DNA of 64,000 bases, taken from NCBI GenBank assembly GCA_017936375.1, contig JAGBFR010000033.1:30956-94955 (forward strand), written 5' to 3'. The number at the start of each line of letters is the position of its first letter. Positions within the stretch are counted from its first letter, which is position 1. Below, in pieces: positions 1-7,380 of the stretch. The notes beneath the pieces are model-generated. The model saw only the letters and a list, made by a program, of their open reading frames with translations. It did no database searches and was not told the origin of the DNA. Position numbers and translations under genes: made by a program. This DNA comes from Clostridia bacterium (GTDB taxonomy: Bacteria > Bacillota > Clostridia > Christensenellales > Aristaeellaceae).

Positions 1-428
1 ATATACGCCGTGCCGTTCTCTTCAAAGAAATCCTGCACATTCACCGCGCCGGGCATGCTCTTGAGCATCGCCAGCACGCGCGCCTCTCGCAGGAACTGAT
101 CCATGCCGACCAGATACTCGCGCCGCCGCTCCTCGGGGACGGCAATCTCATCGCTGTATGCATTCTCGCGGGAGGCATAGGTCTGCGGGAAATACTCCTT
201 GACCGCCACGGGCGTCTGCAGCAGCTCGTCCCACGCGGCATAGGTGATCCCAAAGCCGCCCTGACCGATGACCATCCCCAGCTGATAGCGCCCCTCCAGC
301 AGCACGCCCACGCCAAGCGCAGGCGCTTTGTTCGCCTTGCCGCTGCGCACATGGCCGCAGTGCGGGCAGACGCCGCCGTCGATTTCGCGCAGACAGCGCG
401 AGCAGTACAGCCTGCCGTCGATATCCAT
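1..428 (-). CDS. Zinc-ribbon Ser/Thr protein kinase, N-terminal part (runs off the window)
   Basis: The first 142 residues of a Hanks-type Ser/Thr kinase are visible; the rest lies left of position 1. The start is the ATG at 428, behind an AGGAGGTGAGG ribosome site. Residues 9-24 hold two CxxC pairs (CSRC, CPHC), a zinc ribbon. The kinase glycine loop GQGGFGITY follows at about 54-62, and VAVKEYFP carries the ATP-binding lysine near 77. Kinases with this N-terminal ribbon are common in Clostridia and usually have secreted or membrane C-terminal parts, which cannot be checked here. The HTH gene just upstream (508-963) is a family often found next to such kinases. Its own terminator at 463-494 suggests separate transcripts. 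Confidence 0.85.
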   Translation of the reverse strand, partial: MDIDGRLYCSRCLREIDGGVCPHCGHVRSGKANKAPALGVGVLLEGRYQLGMVIGQGGFGITYAAWDELLQTPVAVKEYFPQTYASRENAYSDEIAVPEERRREYLVGMDQFLREARVLAMLKSMPGAVNVQDFFEENGTAY

Positions 429-462
429 GCTTCCTCACCTCCTCCGCATCAGGTTATAATCC

Positions 463-494
463 AAAGAAACCCCGCTTGCATGAAGCAGGCGGGG
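463..494 (-). terminator. Rho-independent terminator of the HTH gene
   Basis: Read leftward, a GC stem (CCCCGC with GCGGGG, plus an inner CTT/AAG pairing) is followed by TTTCTTT. It lies just past the stop of the gene at 508-963. Confidence 0.7.
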
Positions 495-507
495 AATCGA
501 TTGACGC

Positions 508-963
508 TTACTTTTCCGGCGGGACGAGCGTCTCCAGCCCATAGGCCTCCAGCACCGTATCCATCTCGCCCAGATTCAGCTCATTCTTGAGTCCGTAGAT
601 GATCGCGACGTCGCGCTTGCTGTCCGCCGTGAGCAGCGCGCAGTGCCCGCTCTTGAGCAGCTCCTGCGTCTCCCCCGGCGTCATCTCCAGCACGAAGGCC
701 AGCCGAAGCAGCACATCCTGTCCGGGGCGGACCGTATCATTCACAATCCTGTACCACAGCGCGGGGCTGATGACCGCCAGCTCGCACAGGCTCTTGATCG
801 TCCTCTCGCCCACATGCGGCAGCAGCAGCTCCGCCATCTTCTTCTGCCGCGTGACCATGCTCAGCAGCTCGTCAAGCGACGCGTCCGATTCAATCATCAT
901 CCTCGTCTTGCTGATGCGCTCCATGCGCTGCGCTGTGCGATCCTTTTCTTCCATGCCATCCAT
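508..963 (-). CDS. HTH-like regulator of the kinase-associated family
   Basis: 151 residues, predicted cytosolic. The middle (about residues 50-105) reads as a Cro/XRE-type helix-turn-helix: SLCELAVISPALWYRIVND, then a stretch suited to further helices. The tail (RDVAIIYGLKN, then MDTVLEAYGLETL) resembles C-termini of XRE-like proteins that sit beside Ser/Thr kinases in Clostridia and end in a conserved 'RDAxIIYxL...ETNELL' block; that resemblance is from memory. A consensus promoter lies upstream (996-1024) and a terminator downstream, so it is probably monocistronic. A signalling link with the kinase is inferred from adjacency. Confidence 0.65.
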   Translation of the reverse strand: MDGMEEKDRTAQRMERISKTRMMIESDASLDELLSMVTRQKKMAELLLPHVGERTIKSLCELAVISPALWYRIVNDTVRPGQDVLLRLAFVLEMTPGETQELLKSGHCALLTADSKRDVAIIYGLKNELNLGEMDTVLEAYGLETLVPPEK

Positions 964-995
964 CCCCCTTCTGGCAAAACATCCCTTATTTTTTC

Positions 996-1024
996 AGCAT
1001 ACCGCACAGGCGCAGTCTTGTCAA
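996..1024 (-). promoter_or_regulatory. Sigma-A promoter for the HTH gene
   Basis: On the minus strand TTGACA (1019-1024) is followed by a 17-base spacer and TATGCT (996-1001), 33 bases before the gene start at 963. Confidence 0.75.
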
Positions 1025-1112
1025 GGAAAATTCTGGCCCCGCCTCCCGCTTCTCCGCCGCATATTCATTCGCGCTTCGGGCAGAATGATGGAGCCCACGC
1101 TTTGAAAAGCGC

Positions 1113-1141
1113 TTGACAGCCTTTATCCCATGCTGTATAAT
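1113..1141 (+). promoter_or_regulatory. Consensus sigma-A promoter of the DUF3793 gene
   Basis: TTGACA (1113-1118), exactly 17 bases, TATAAT (1136-1141). A perfect consensus promoter is expected to be very strong unless repressed, and candidate operators begin 7 bases downstream of the -10. Confidence 0.9.
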
Positions 1142-1147
1142 ATAGTT

Positions 1148-1215
1148 AGTTAGAAGAAACTAACAGTCGCTGCACGGCTGCTTCTTTTTAGAACATTTGT
1201 TAGTTTCTTCTAACT
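1148..1215 (+). repeat. Perfect 18-bp inverted repeat in the DUF3793 leader (candidate twin operator or RNA hairpin)
   Basis: The arm at 1148-1165 contains GTTAGAAGAAACTAAC. The arm at 1198-1215 is its exact reverse complement, containing GTTAGTTTCTTCTAAC, with 32 bases between. Each arm is itself an imperfect dyad (GTTAG-N6-CTAAC). The first arm sits on the likely transcription start; the second ends just before the ribosome site AAGGAGG. This fits two operators for a dimeric repressor, and TTAG/CTAA half-sites recall DtxR-type boxes (inference). An alternative is a long RNA stem next to the ribosome site. Confidence 0.8.
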
Positions 1216-1230
1216 TCAAGGAGGAATCTG

Positions 1231-1788
1231 ATGAGTATTGAGCGCTCCCTGATCGAGCACTGTTCCCCCACGCTGGCCAGTCTGAAGGTCGGCAGCCTGT
1301 TCAGCTTTCTTTCGCCTGCCTGCAGCGAGCTGCATGAGCAGATCGACGCCATCAACGGCCAGCTGCGCGGCAAGGGCCTGACGCTGATGATGGCAAGGCC
1401 CATGGGCGAGCGCGCGCTGTGCTACCTCTACCGCACCTCGCAGCTTGAACAGATGCTGTCCGATCCTCAGAATGCCGCATTCCTCCGCCCGCTCGGCTAC
1501 GATGGCGCCGACGCCGGATGCGCGCTCGAGCGCCTCTGCGCCCGGCTGCGCGAAAGTGAGGATTTCCCCCATGAGATCGGTCTGTTTCTGGGCTATCCGC
1601 TCGGGGACGTGATCGGCTTCATCGAAAACAAGGGCAGGAACTGCCTGTGCTGCGGCTGCTGGAAGGCCTATACCGACGCCTGCGCAGCCAGGAGGCTCTT
1701 CGACCGATTTGCCAAATGCACCACGGTCTACAAGCGCCTCTACCTCAGCGGCGAAAGAACCCTCAGCCAGCTTGCGGTGTCGGCTTGA
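1231..1788 (+). CDS. DUF3793 family protein
   Basis: 185 residues, cytosolic, no signal peptide. The C-terminal signature HEIGLFLGYPLGDVIGFIENKG followed by a C-LCCGCWKAY-type segment is typical of DUF3793, a family confined largely to anaerobic Firmicutes and of unknown biochemistry. The cysteine pair near residues 139-142 could bind metal or redox partners (inference). Members are often found near iron-transport or flavodoxin genes in other genomes (general knowledge), which makes the operator-like repeat in its leader relevant. The ATG at 1231 has AAGGAGG nine bases upstream. It is monocistronic, ending in a strong terminator. Confidence 0.85.
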   Translation: MSIERSLIEHCSPTLASLKVGSLFSFLSPACSELHEQIDAINGQLRGKGLTLMMARPMGERALCYLYRTSQLEQMLSDPQNAAFLRPLGYDGADAGCALERLCARLRESEDFPHEIGLFLGYPLGDVIGFIENKGRNCLCCGCWKAYTDACAARRLFDRFAKCTTVYKRLYLSGERTLSQLAVSA

Positions 1789-1844
1789 CGCAGCCGCCCG
1801 ATTGCTGATAGATCCTGTTTAGACATCCTCCCGTTTAGACAGCA

Positions 1845-1896
1845 GCCCCGCTCATCGCGCCTGACGCAGCGCGTTGAGCGGGGCATTTTCTTTTTT
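1845..1896 (+). terminator. Strong terminator after the DUF3793 gene
   Basis: A long GC stem (GCCCCGCTCA...CGCGC paired with GCGCG.TGAGCGGGGC) is followed by ATTTTCTTTTTT. The convergent HD-Pnk gene ends 14 bases beyond. Confidence 0.9.
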
Positions 1897-1909
1897 GGCA
1901 ACCCGTCTT

Positions 1910-3097
1910 TTACACACAAAGCCACTGCACATATGTGCCCTCGCTGCGCTCGGGCGGGGTCAGCTTGTCGAGCATCCGCTCCACAGCCGCCTCGGGCACG
2001 GCGTATTTCCTGTCCGCATTGCGGCGCGCGCGCTCCCTCCATCCCGTCTCCAGATAGACGATCTCCGTGTTCGCGCCGTACTGCTCAAAGAGGCGCAGCC
2101 ACTTGCCGCGCAGATCGGGCGTGATGTTGGTCGCGTTGAAGACAAAGCTCTGCTTTGCGCGCAGGTATTCCTTCGCCTTCTCCTTCGCCGCCTGTGCGAC
2201 GCGGCCCTGATCGTCCTCGGGCGATACGCCCATCGCGCGGCGCATTTCGTCGAGCGAGAGCATCGGCAGCCCGGGATAATGGGCGGCAATAAAGGTATCC
2301 TTGCCCGTGCCGGGCAGACCGCAGAGCATCACCGCGCGGCTCCATGTGTCGTCATAGAGCGGCTGATCCGGCGCGACGCGGCGGCCGGAGAGATAGGCAT
2401 GCTGCACATGCGCGGACGGGAAATCACACGGCCCGTCATAACAGCCGCAGTCCTGCGCCAGCACGGCGCAGAGCTCCACCGACTCAACAAGCTGCGGCAC
2501 GTCGTCCGCGATGCGGCCGAGGCAGTCCGCCTTAGCCAGCAGGCAGAGCATGCGCAGGGTGAATCCCTCCGCCAATTCGCCGTTGGCGGCAAGACCTCGC
2601 AGGTAGCGCTCCGGATTCTCCTTTTCAAGCACGTGCTCCGGGGCCATGTGATAGCGGACGAGCAGACAGACGCTCTCGCGGAAGCTGAGCATCGCGCGAT
2701 CCGCGCCCATGTCATAGGCCGTGGTCAGCATGCTGCGCGCCATCTGTGCGCCCGTCTGGCTGTGGCCCGGCGCGGTGATCACGCCGTTCTCCTCGCGCGT
2801 GCAGGGAATCTTGCCGATATCATGCAGCAGCGCCGCAAGATAGAGCGTCTGCCGCTGCTGCAGGCTGAGCGCCCAGAAGTCATCGAGCTCAAGCAGGCGC
2901 TCGCAGACGAGCTTTGTGTGTGCAAGGACGTCGCCCTCGCCATGCCATTTTGCCTCCTGCGGAACAGCGGCGAGACGGGGCAGGAATGCGCCCGCCGGCT
3001 CCCTCGCCAGCGCGGCGTAGTCCGCCTCCGCCCCGCGCGCCTGCACCGGCAGAAGCGCCAGCAGGCGGGAAAACGATTCATTCATGGCCTCACACAT
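1910..3097 (-). CDS. HD-Pnk: HD phosphoesterase fused to P-loop polynucleotide kinase (RNA end healing)
   Basis: 395 residues. The N-terminal half is an HD phosphohydrolase with H60, the H92-D93 pair in LLHDIGK, H112, H150 and D191 as plausible metal ligands. The C-terminal half is a polynucleotide kinase: Walker A GLPGTGKDT at 260-268, LDEMRRAMG at 282-290 (the Asp and Arg used by T4 Pnkp-type kinases), NATN at 311-314, and an arginine-rich lid near 337-346. This matches the HD-Pnk architecture described for Runella slithyformis, which removes 2',3'-phosphates and phosphorylates 5'-OH ends. It overlaps the RNA ligase gene upstream by 8 bases (ATGTGTGA), so the two are probably co-translated. 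A second possible start is Met5 at 3085. Healing plus sealing in one operon implies repair of cut RNA; which RNA is unknown. Confidence 0.88.
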   Translation of the reverse strand: MCEAMNESFSRLLALLPVQARGAEADYAALAREPAGAFLPRLAAVPQEAKWHGEGDVLAHTKLVCERLLELDDFWALSLQQRQTLYLAALLHDIGKIPCTREENGVITAPGHSQTGAQMARSMLTTAYDMGADRAMLSFRESVCLLVRYHMAPEHVLEKENPERYLRGLAANGELAEGFTLRMLCLLAKADCLGRIADDVPQLVESVELCAVLAQDCGCYDGPCDFPSAHVQHAYLSGRRVAPDQPLYDDTWSRAVMLCGLPGTGKDTFIAAHYPGLPMLSLDEMRRAMGVSPEDDQGRVAQAAKEKAKEYLRAKQSFVFNATNITPDLRGKWLRLFEQYGANTEIVYLETGWRERARRNADRKYAVPEAAVERMLDKLTPPERSEGTYVQWLCV

Positions 3098-3899
3098 CCT
3101 TCATCTGAAACAGGTCTTCCATCTTCACATTGATCTGATTGGGGATGATCGGGCGATTGAGCCAATGCGTCTGAGACTCCTCGATGCACTGGCGGAAGCC
3201 GCCGCGCACATACTTGAGCCTGCGCTTGACCTCGCCGTCCTCCTCAATCTTGATATACAGGCCCTCCATGGTCATGGAAGGGTCGGTTTCCCGGCAGATC
3301 TTGTCCGGGTCAAGGCCCTGCTCAGCCGCCAGCGCACGCAGGGTATCCGTATGCGCGGGGGTGATGTACAGGGACGGTCCGAGGAGCTTGAGGAGCTCCT
3401 CCTTCTTTTCAAAGCTGCGCTCGGCGAGCACCGGCACGGAGACGATCGGCAGGCGCGCGGTCATCTCCCGACGGGAGGCCGTGTCAAGGAAGCGGCCGGT
3501 CTCTCGGTCATAGATATCAAACTCCATGAAGTAATGCGGCAGCGCGTCGTAGAAGACGCTGTGCTTGGCGTACATCCACTCGCCGTACATGATGTAGCGG
3601 GAGCCGAGCACGTCGTAAAACGCCTGACGATGCACGCCTGCCCAGTCCTTCATCAGCTGATAATGGCGCTCGCGGTAGCCGCCGGTCAGGAAATGGCCGC
3701 GGCTCTGCAGGAGCATCTTCCCATTCTCGTCAAAGGAGATGCCGGAATTCGCTCCGTCGATCTTCTCCTCGACCGTCAGGCGCTTGCCCGCGATCTCGGA
3801 GAAGCGGACCTGGGAGAGGTCCTCATCGCCCGCCTGAAGGTTGGATCCCTCCAGATGCGGGGTTCTCGGGTACTTGATAATGTGTTCGTATGCGCTCAT
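3090..3899 (-). CDS. RNA ligase (T4 Rnl2-like nucleotidyltransferase family)
   Basis: 269 residues from the ATG at 3899, which has AGAAAGGG upstream; an in-frame extension to 3953 lacks a ribosome site. Covalent nucleotidyltransferase motifs appear in order: motif I EEKIDGAN with AMP-accepting K46, motif III YGEWMY near 105-110, IIIa YFMEFDIYD at 123-131, motif IV EGLYIKIE at 212-219, and motif V with K225 and K229. The enzyme would seal 5'-phosphate to 3'-OH RNA ends using ATP. The next gene supplies the end-healing activities, giving a complete repair cassette. No HEN1 methyltransferase or RtcB is nearby. Confidence 0.88.
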   Translation of the reverse strand: MSAYEHIIKYPRTPHLEGSNLQAGDEDLSQVRFSEIAGKRLTVEEKIDGANSGISFDENGKMLLQSRGHFLTGGYRERHYQLMKDWAGVHRQAFYDVLGSRYIMYGEWMYAKHSVFYDALPHYFMEFDIYDRETGRFLDTASRREMTARLPIVSVPVLAERSFEKKEELLKLLGPSLYITPAHTDTLRALAAEQGLDPDKICRETDPSMTMEGLYIKIEEDGEVKRRLKYVRGGFRQCIEESQTHWLNRPIIPNQINVKMEDLFQMKDV

Positions 3900-3961
3900 G
3901 TGCAGCACACCCTTTCTCTGTAACATGAGCGCACGCGAATCCGCGCGGGCCACGGGCCCGT

Positions 3962-4138
3962 TCAGTCCGGCGGCTTTGCGCCGCGCTCATGCGCCTGCCC
4001 CGCAGGCTGGTCGCCGTCTGTGTCGCCCTGTCCCGCTCTGCGCAGCGCGATCAGCCGCCTTGCAAGGACGCCCGCAGCCAGCCCCGCTGCCGGCGGCAGC
4101 GTACAGCCGAGCATCAAGCCGTCCAATTCGCGAAACAT
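3962..4138 (-). CDS. Possible small membrane protein (58 residues)
   Basis: A short open frame begins at the ATG at 4138 behind AAAAGGTGGAG and could encode a hydrophobic segment (LMLGCTLPPAAGLAAGVLARRL) followed by a polar tail. It lies between the sirtuin and RNA ligase genes in the same direction, and could be the first gene of the RNA-repair operon. No family is recognised. The high GC makes chance frames common, so this is weakly supported. Confidence 0.35.
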   Translation of the reverse strand: MFRELDGLMLGCTLPPAAGLAAGVLARRLIALRRAGQGDTDGDQPAGQAHERGAKPPD

Positions 4139-4304
4139 CAGCTCCACCTTTTCCGTCCTGATTGTCCAAACGCCCCTTGTATCAGATGCCAAGCATTCGC
4201 CCTCCTTCTGCCGCGGCGCGGCGTTGTATCATCATCGAGGATACTATACCAGAAGGCGATTAAAGGGGCGTCTATCGGCAGTAGAGAAGCGGACGGAAAA
4301 ACGG

Positions 4305-5027
4305 CTACACGCACAGCCCGCTGAGGATCTCCTCGATATCGCCGTGCAGCACCAGCGTCGCGCGCTCATCCGCGGGCGTCTTTTCCCGGTTGATGACCAC
4401 AAGCTCTCGGCAGCCGCCCCTGAAATAAGACAGGAACGACGCCGCCGGCTCGACCTGCAGGCTTGTCCCGGCGACGATGAGTGCGTCGCAGCGGGAGATT
4501 TCCCGGCATGCGCCGGTGGAGACATAGTGGTCAAGCGGCTCGCCGTAGAGCGTGACTGAGGGCTTGATCACCCCGCCGCAGTCCGGGCACTTGGGCACGC
4601 CCGGCGTGCGGAGAATCGCCTCCAGCGGAAAGAAACGTCCGCACTCGAGACAATGATTCTCGTGCACGCTGCCATGCAGCTCATAGACGAGGCGGTTGCC
4701 CGCCTTTCTGTGCAGGCCGTCGATATTCTGCGTGATCAGGCCGCCGAGCTTCCCTGCCGCCTCCAGCCGCGCCAGCGCGCGGTGCGCCGCGTTCGGCTGC
4801 GCATCGGGATGAATCATGTACGCCCGATAGAATTCATAAAACCTGTCCGGATGCAGATAGAAACACGACTCGCTGAGCATCATCTCAGGCGTCAGGCCGC
4901 CAAATCGCTTTGCAAAGAGCCCGTCCGCGCTGCGGAAATCGGGAATCCCGCTGGCGACGCTCACGCCCGCCCCGCCGAAAAAGACGATCCTCTTTGACCT
5001 GTCCACGATCTCCTGCAGCGTTTTCAA
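4305..5027 (-). CDS. cobB: NAD-dependent protein deacylase, sirtuin family
   Basis: 240 residues, cytosolic. All sirtuin landmarks are present: GAGVSVASGIPDFR at 19-32 (NAD binding), QNID at 100-103, catalytic H118 in ELHGS, the zinc ligands C126, C129, C147 and C150, and GTSLQVEPAA at 187-196. The enzyme removes acyl groups from lysines with NAD, giving nicotinamide and O-acyl-ADP-ribose. The length is normal for bacterial Sir2. It follows the HIT gene by 67 bases with a terminator-like hairpin between. An ADP-ribosylglycohydrolase lies 4 kb away, but no macrodomain or ADP-ribosyltransferase partner is seen. Confidence 0.95.
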   Translation of the reverse strand: MKTLQEIVDRSKRIVFFGGAGVSVASGIPDFRSADGLFAKRFGGLTPEMMLSESCFYLHPDRFYEFYRAYMIHPDAQPNAAHRALARLEAAGKLGGLITQNIDGLHRKAGNRLVYELHGSVHENHCLECGRFFPLEAILRTPGVPKCPDCGGVIKPSVTLYGEPLDHYVSTGACREISRCDALIVAGTSLQVEPAASFLSYFRGGCRELVVINREKTPADERATLVLHGDIEEILSGLCV

Positions 5028-5047
5028 TGCATTCCCCTCCTGATGGG

Positions 5048-5080
5048 CAAAAGGCTGCCAGGGCCAACGGCCCGGCAGCC
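5048..5080 (-). terminator. Terminator after the HIT gene
   Basis: A long stem (GGCTGCC.GGGCC with GGCCC-GGCAGCC) is followed, reading leftward, by TTTTGCCC. It separates the HIT gene from cobB, perhaps incompletely. Confidence 0.65.
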
Positions 5081-5094
5081 CATGCGCTTTCAGT

Positions 5095-5514
5095 TTACAG
5101 ATTCGCCTTGATCTTCTCGATCATCTCGTCGTATTCCGCGTCCGTCAGGGTCTTCAGGCCCGGATTCATCGCAAACACGCCGCCCCACTCATACTCATCC
5201 TTATACTTGGGCACGAGATGGAAGTGCAGATGGCAGCCGGTGTCGCCGTACGCGCCGTAGTTGACCTTCTGCGGGGCAAAGGCCGCATGGATCGCCTTCG
5301 CCGCGCGGTTGACGTCCGCAAAGAAGGCGTTGCGCTCCTCGTCGGTCAGGTCGACAATCTCGCTGATGTGGTCCTTATAGGCGACGATGCAGCGGCCGGG
5401 ATGGCTCTGCTCCTTGAAGAGAATCAGGGAGCTGACGCTCAGGTCGCAGATGTGGATGCCGAAGGCCGCCAGCTTTTCTCCGCGCGCGCAGTAGCCGCAG
5501 TTCATATCCTTCAT
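5095..5514 (-). CDS. HIT family nucleotide hydrolase
   Basis: 139 residues from the ATG at 5514 (AGGAGG six bases upstream). The histidine triad HLHFHLVP lies near residues 101-108; its middle histidine is the nucleophile that forms a nucleotidyl-enzyme intermediate in this superfamily. An N-terminal CGYC pair is typical of bacterial HIT proteins of the zinc-containing HinT/Fhit-like sort. The probable role is hydrolysis of nucleoside phosphoramidates or dinucleotides; the substrate cannot be told from sequence. It has its own promoter at 5550-5578. Confidence 0.9.
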   Translation of the reverse strand: MKDMNCGYCARGEKLAAFGIHICDLSVSSLILFKEQSHPGRCIVAYKDHISEIVDLTDEERNAFFADVNRAAKAIHAAFAPQKVNYGAYGDTGCHLHFHLVPKYKDEYEWGGVFAMNPGLKTLTDAEYDEMIEKIKANL

Positions 5515-5549
5515 AAAAACTCCTCCTCGCAGTTTGATTCGCTGCATCC

Positions 5550-5578
5550 ATTATACACCACAAAAAAGCGCCGGGCAA
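5550..5578 (-). promoter_or_regulatory. Promoter of the HIT gene
   Basis: Minus-strand TTGCCC (5573-5578), 17 bases, TATAAT (5550-5555). The -35 overlaps the stem of the upstream deformylase terminator. Confidence 0.65.
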
Positions 5579-5603
5579 GCGCTCGTTATCAGCGCCGCCC
5601 GGC
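5562..5603 (-). terminator. Terminator of the nhaC-deformylase operon
   Basis: GCCGGGC pairs with GCCCGGC, with an inner GCGC/GCGC pairing, and is followed leftward by TTTTTT. Confidence 0.75.
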
Positions 5604-5622
5604 GGATCATCGATATCTCAAT

Positions 5623-6033
5623 TCAAATCAGGACGCCGTCGCAGTGATCAACCTCATGCTGGATGATCTGCGCGGTGTAGCCCTCAAAGGCGCGGCGCTG
5701 CTTCTTCCATGCGGCGTCGAGGTACTCGACCTCGATACGCTGATAGCGCGTCGTCTTCCTCACCCCGGCAAGGGAGAGACAGCCCTCCTCCGTCTCGTAC
5801 GGGCCGCTTTTCTTTGTGATGATGGGATTGATCATCAGGAGATTGACAAAGCCCGCGCTGACGGCAATGATCCTGCGGTGCACGCCGATCATATTCGCCG
5901 CCATGCCCACGCAGTGCTCCTCATGCGCTCGCAGGGTATCCATCAGATCCTGCGCAGCGGGCATATCCTGCGGCGTGGCCGGCTGAGATGGGCACGCAAG
6001 GAACATCATGTCCCTCATGATCGGTCTGACCAT
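5623..6033 (-). CDS. def: Peptide deformylase, variant motif I
   Basis: 136 residues. Motif II EEGCLSL supplies metal ligand C85 and motif III QHEVDH supplies H126, E127 and H130, so the metal site is complete. Motif I, normally GxGxAAxQ, reads CVGMAANM at 41-48, with Met in place of the conserved Gln that stabilises the reaction intermediate. The same 'GMAANMIGV' form occurs in other short clostridial deformylases (from memory), so it is a subfamily trait and not a one-off lesion. The gene follows the antiporter by 14 bases in one operon. A second, canonical def with fmt is expected elsewhere in the genome. Confidence 0.88.
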   Translation of the reverse strand: MVRPIMRDMMFLACPSQPATPQDMPAAQDLMDTLRAHEEHCVGMAANMIGVHRRIIAVSAGFVNLLMINPIITKKSGPYETEEGCLSLAGVRKTTRYQRIEVEYLDAAWKKQRRAFEGYTAQIIQHEVDHCDGVLI

Positions 6034-6047
6034 GGAACAGTCCCTCC

Positions 6048-7355
6048 TTACTTCTTCTTCGCCGGGACGAGGTAAATCGCAGCCAGCGAACAGACGAGCA
6101 GCAGATACGGATAGAACAGCACGGGGATGATGTCAAAGGCGGTGATCGCCGCGCCCATCTCCGTGCAGGCGGAGATGGCGACCAGCATCTGCGCGCCGTA
6201 GGGAATCACGCCCTGGAAGATGCAGGAGAAGGTATCCAGCAGGCAGGCGGCGCGCTTGGGGCTGATGTCATAATCCGCGCTCATCTCCCTGGCAATCGGG
6301 TTAGCCATGACGATGGCGACGGTGTTGTTCGCCGTGGCGATATCCATCGCGCCGACGAGCAGGCCCATGCCCAGCTGACCGCCGCGCCTGCCCTTGAAGA
6401 GGCGGCGGATGAACGACAGCAGCGCATCAAAGCCGCCGTGCTCACGGATGAGCGCGCACATTGCCGCCACGAGGATGGCCACCATGCTCGTCTCAAACAT
6501 GCCGGCAGCGCCGCTGCCCATATTCGCCAGCAGGTCGGTCGCCGCCGTCTGACCGGTGATCAGCATGATCGCCGCGCCGGAAACGACGCCCGCCAGCAGG
6601 ACGAGGAAGACATTGACGCCCGCAATGCCGCCGGCCAGCACCAGCACGTACGGAATGATCTGCACGAGATTGTATGCGCCGGTAATCTGGACGGCCTCGC
6701 TGCCCATGGACATAAAGAGCGTGATCGCCAGCGTCATCAGCGCGGCGGGAAGCGCAATCAGGAAATTGCCGCGGAACTTATCCTGCATCGCGCAGCCCTG
6801 ACCGTTGCATGCGGCGATGGTCGTATCGGAGATGAAGGAGAGGTTGTCGCCGAACATCGCGCCGCCCATGACCGCGCCGATGCACAGCGGCACACTGAAG
6901 CCGCAGGCCGTCGCAACCTCCACGCCGATGGGCGCGATGAGCGTGATCGTGCCGACGGAGGTGCCCATGGCGGTGGAAATAAAGCAGGAAACGACAAAGA
7001 GGACCGCCACGGCGAATTTCGGCGGGATGATGGAGAGCATGAAATACGCCACGCTCTGCGCGCTCGAGCGCCCGACGACGCCGACAAACGCGCCCGCGAT
7101 CAGGAAGATGAGAATCATGGTGATGATGTTCTTATCGCCCACGCCGCGGCCCATGATCTCCAGCTTCTCGTCAAAGGAGAGCTTCCTGTTCTGCAGGCAG
7201 GCGACCAGAATCGCCACGAGGAAGGCGATCACGATCGGGATGTTATAAAAACCCATCGGGATCTTCATCCCATATTCAAAGAGCAGGCCAAGGCCCAGAT
7301 ACATCAAAAGAAACACGCCGATCGGCAGCAGCGCCGCAGGATTTCCCTTCTTCAT
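6048..7355 (-). CDS. NhaC-type Na+/H+ antiporter family transporter
   Basis: 435 residues from the ATG at 7355 (GGAGG six bases upstream). The protein is strongly hydrophobic with about 10-12 predicted membrane helices, long alanine/glycine-rich stretches, and the GxxFGDNLSFISDTT block near residues 160-190 characteristic of the NhaC family. Family members exchange cations or organic acids for protons or sodium (NhaC, MleN, tetracycline-like exchangers), so the substrate is uncertain. It is the first gene of a two-gene operon with the deformylase. Confidence 0.85.
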   Translation of the reverse strand: MKKGNPAALLPIGVFLLMYLGLGLLFEYGMKIPMGFYNIPIVIAFLVAILVACLQNRKLSFDEKLEIMGRGVGDKNIITMILIFLIAGAFVGVVGRSSAQSVAYFMLSIIPPKFAVAVLFVVSCFISTAMGTSVGTITLIAPIGVEVATACGFSVPLCIGAVMGGAMFGDNLSFISDTTIAACNGQGCAMQDKFRGNFLIALPAALMTLAITLFMSMGSEAVQITGAYNLVQIIPYVLVLAGGIAGVNVFLVLLAGVVSGAAIMLITGQTAATDLLANMGSGAAGMFETSMVAILVAAMCALIREHGGFDALLSFIRRLFKGRRGGQLGMGLLVGAMDIATANNTVAIVMANPIAREMSADYDISPKRAACLLDTFSCIFQGVIPYGAQMLVAISACTEMGAAITAFDIIPVLFYPYLLLVCSLAAIYLVPAKKK

Positions 7356-7380
7356 ACAATTCCTCCGAAGCAAAGCACGC

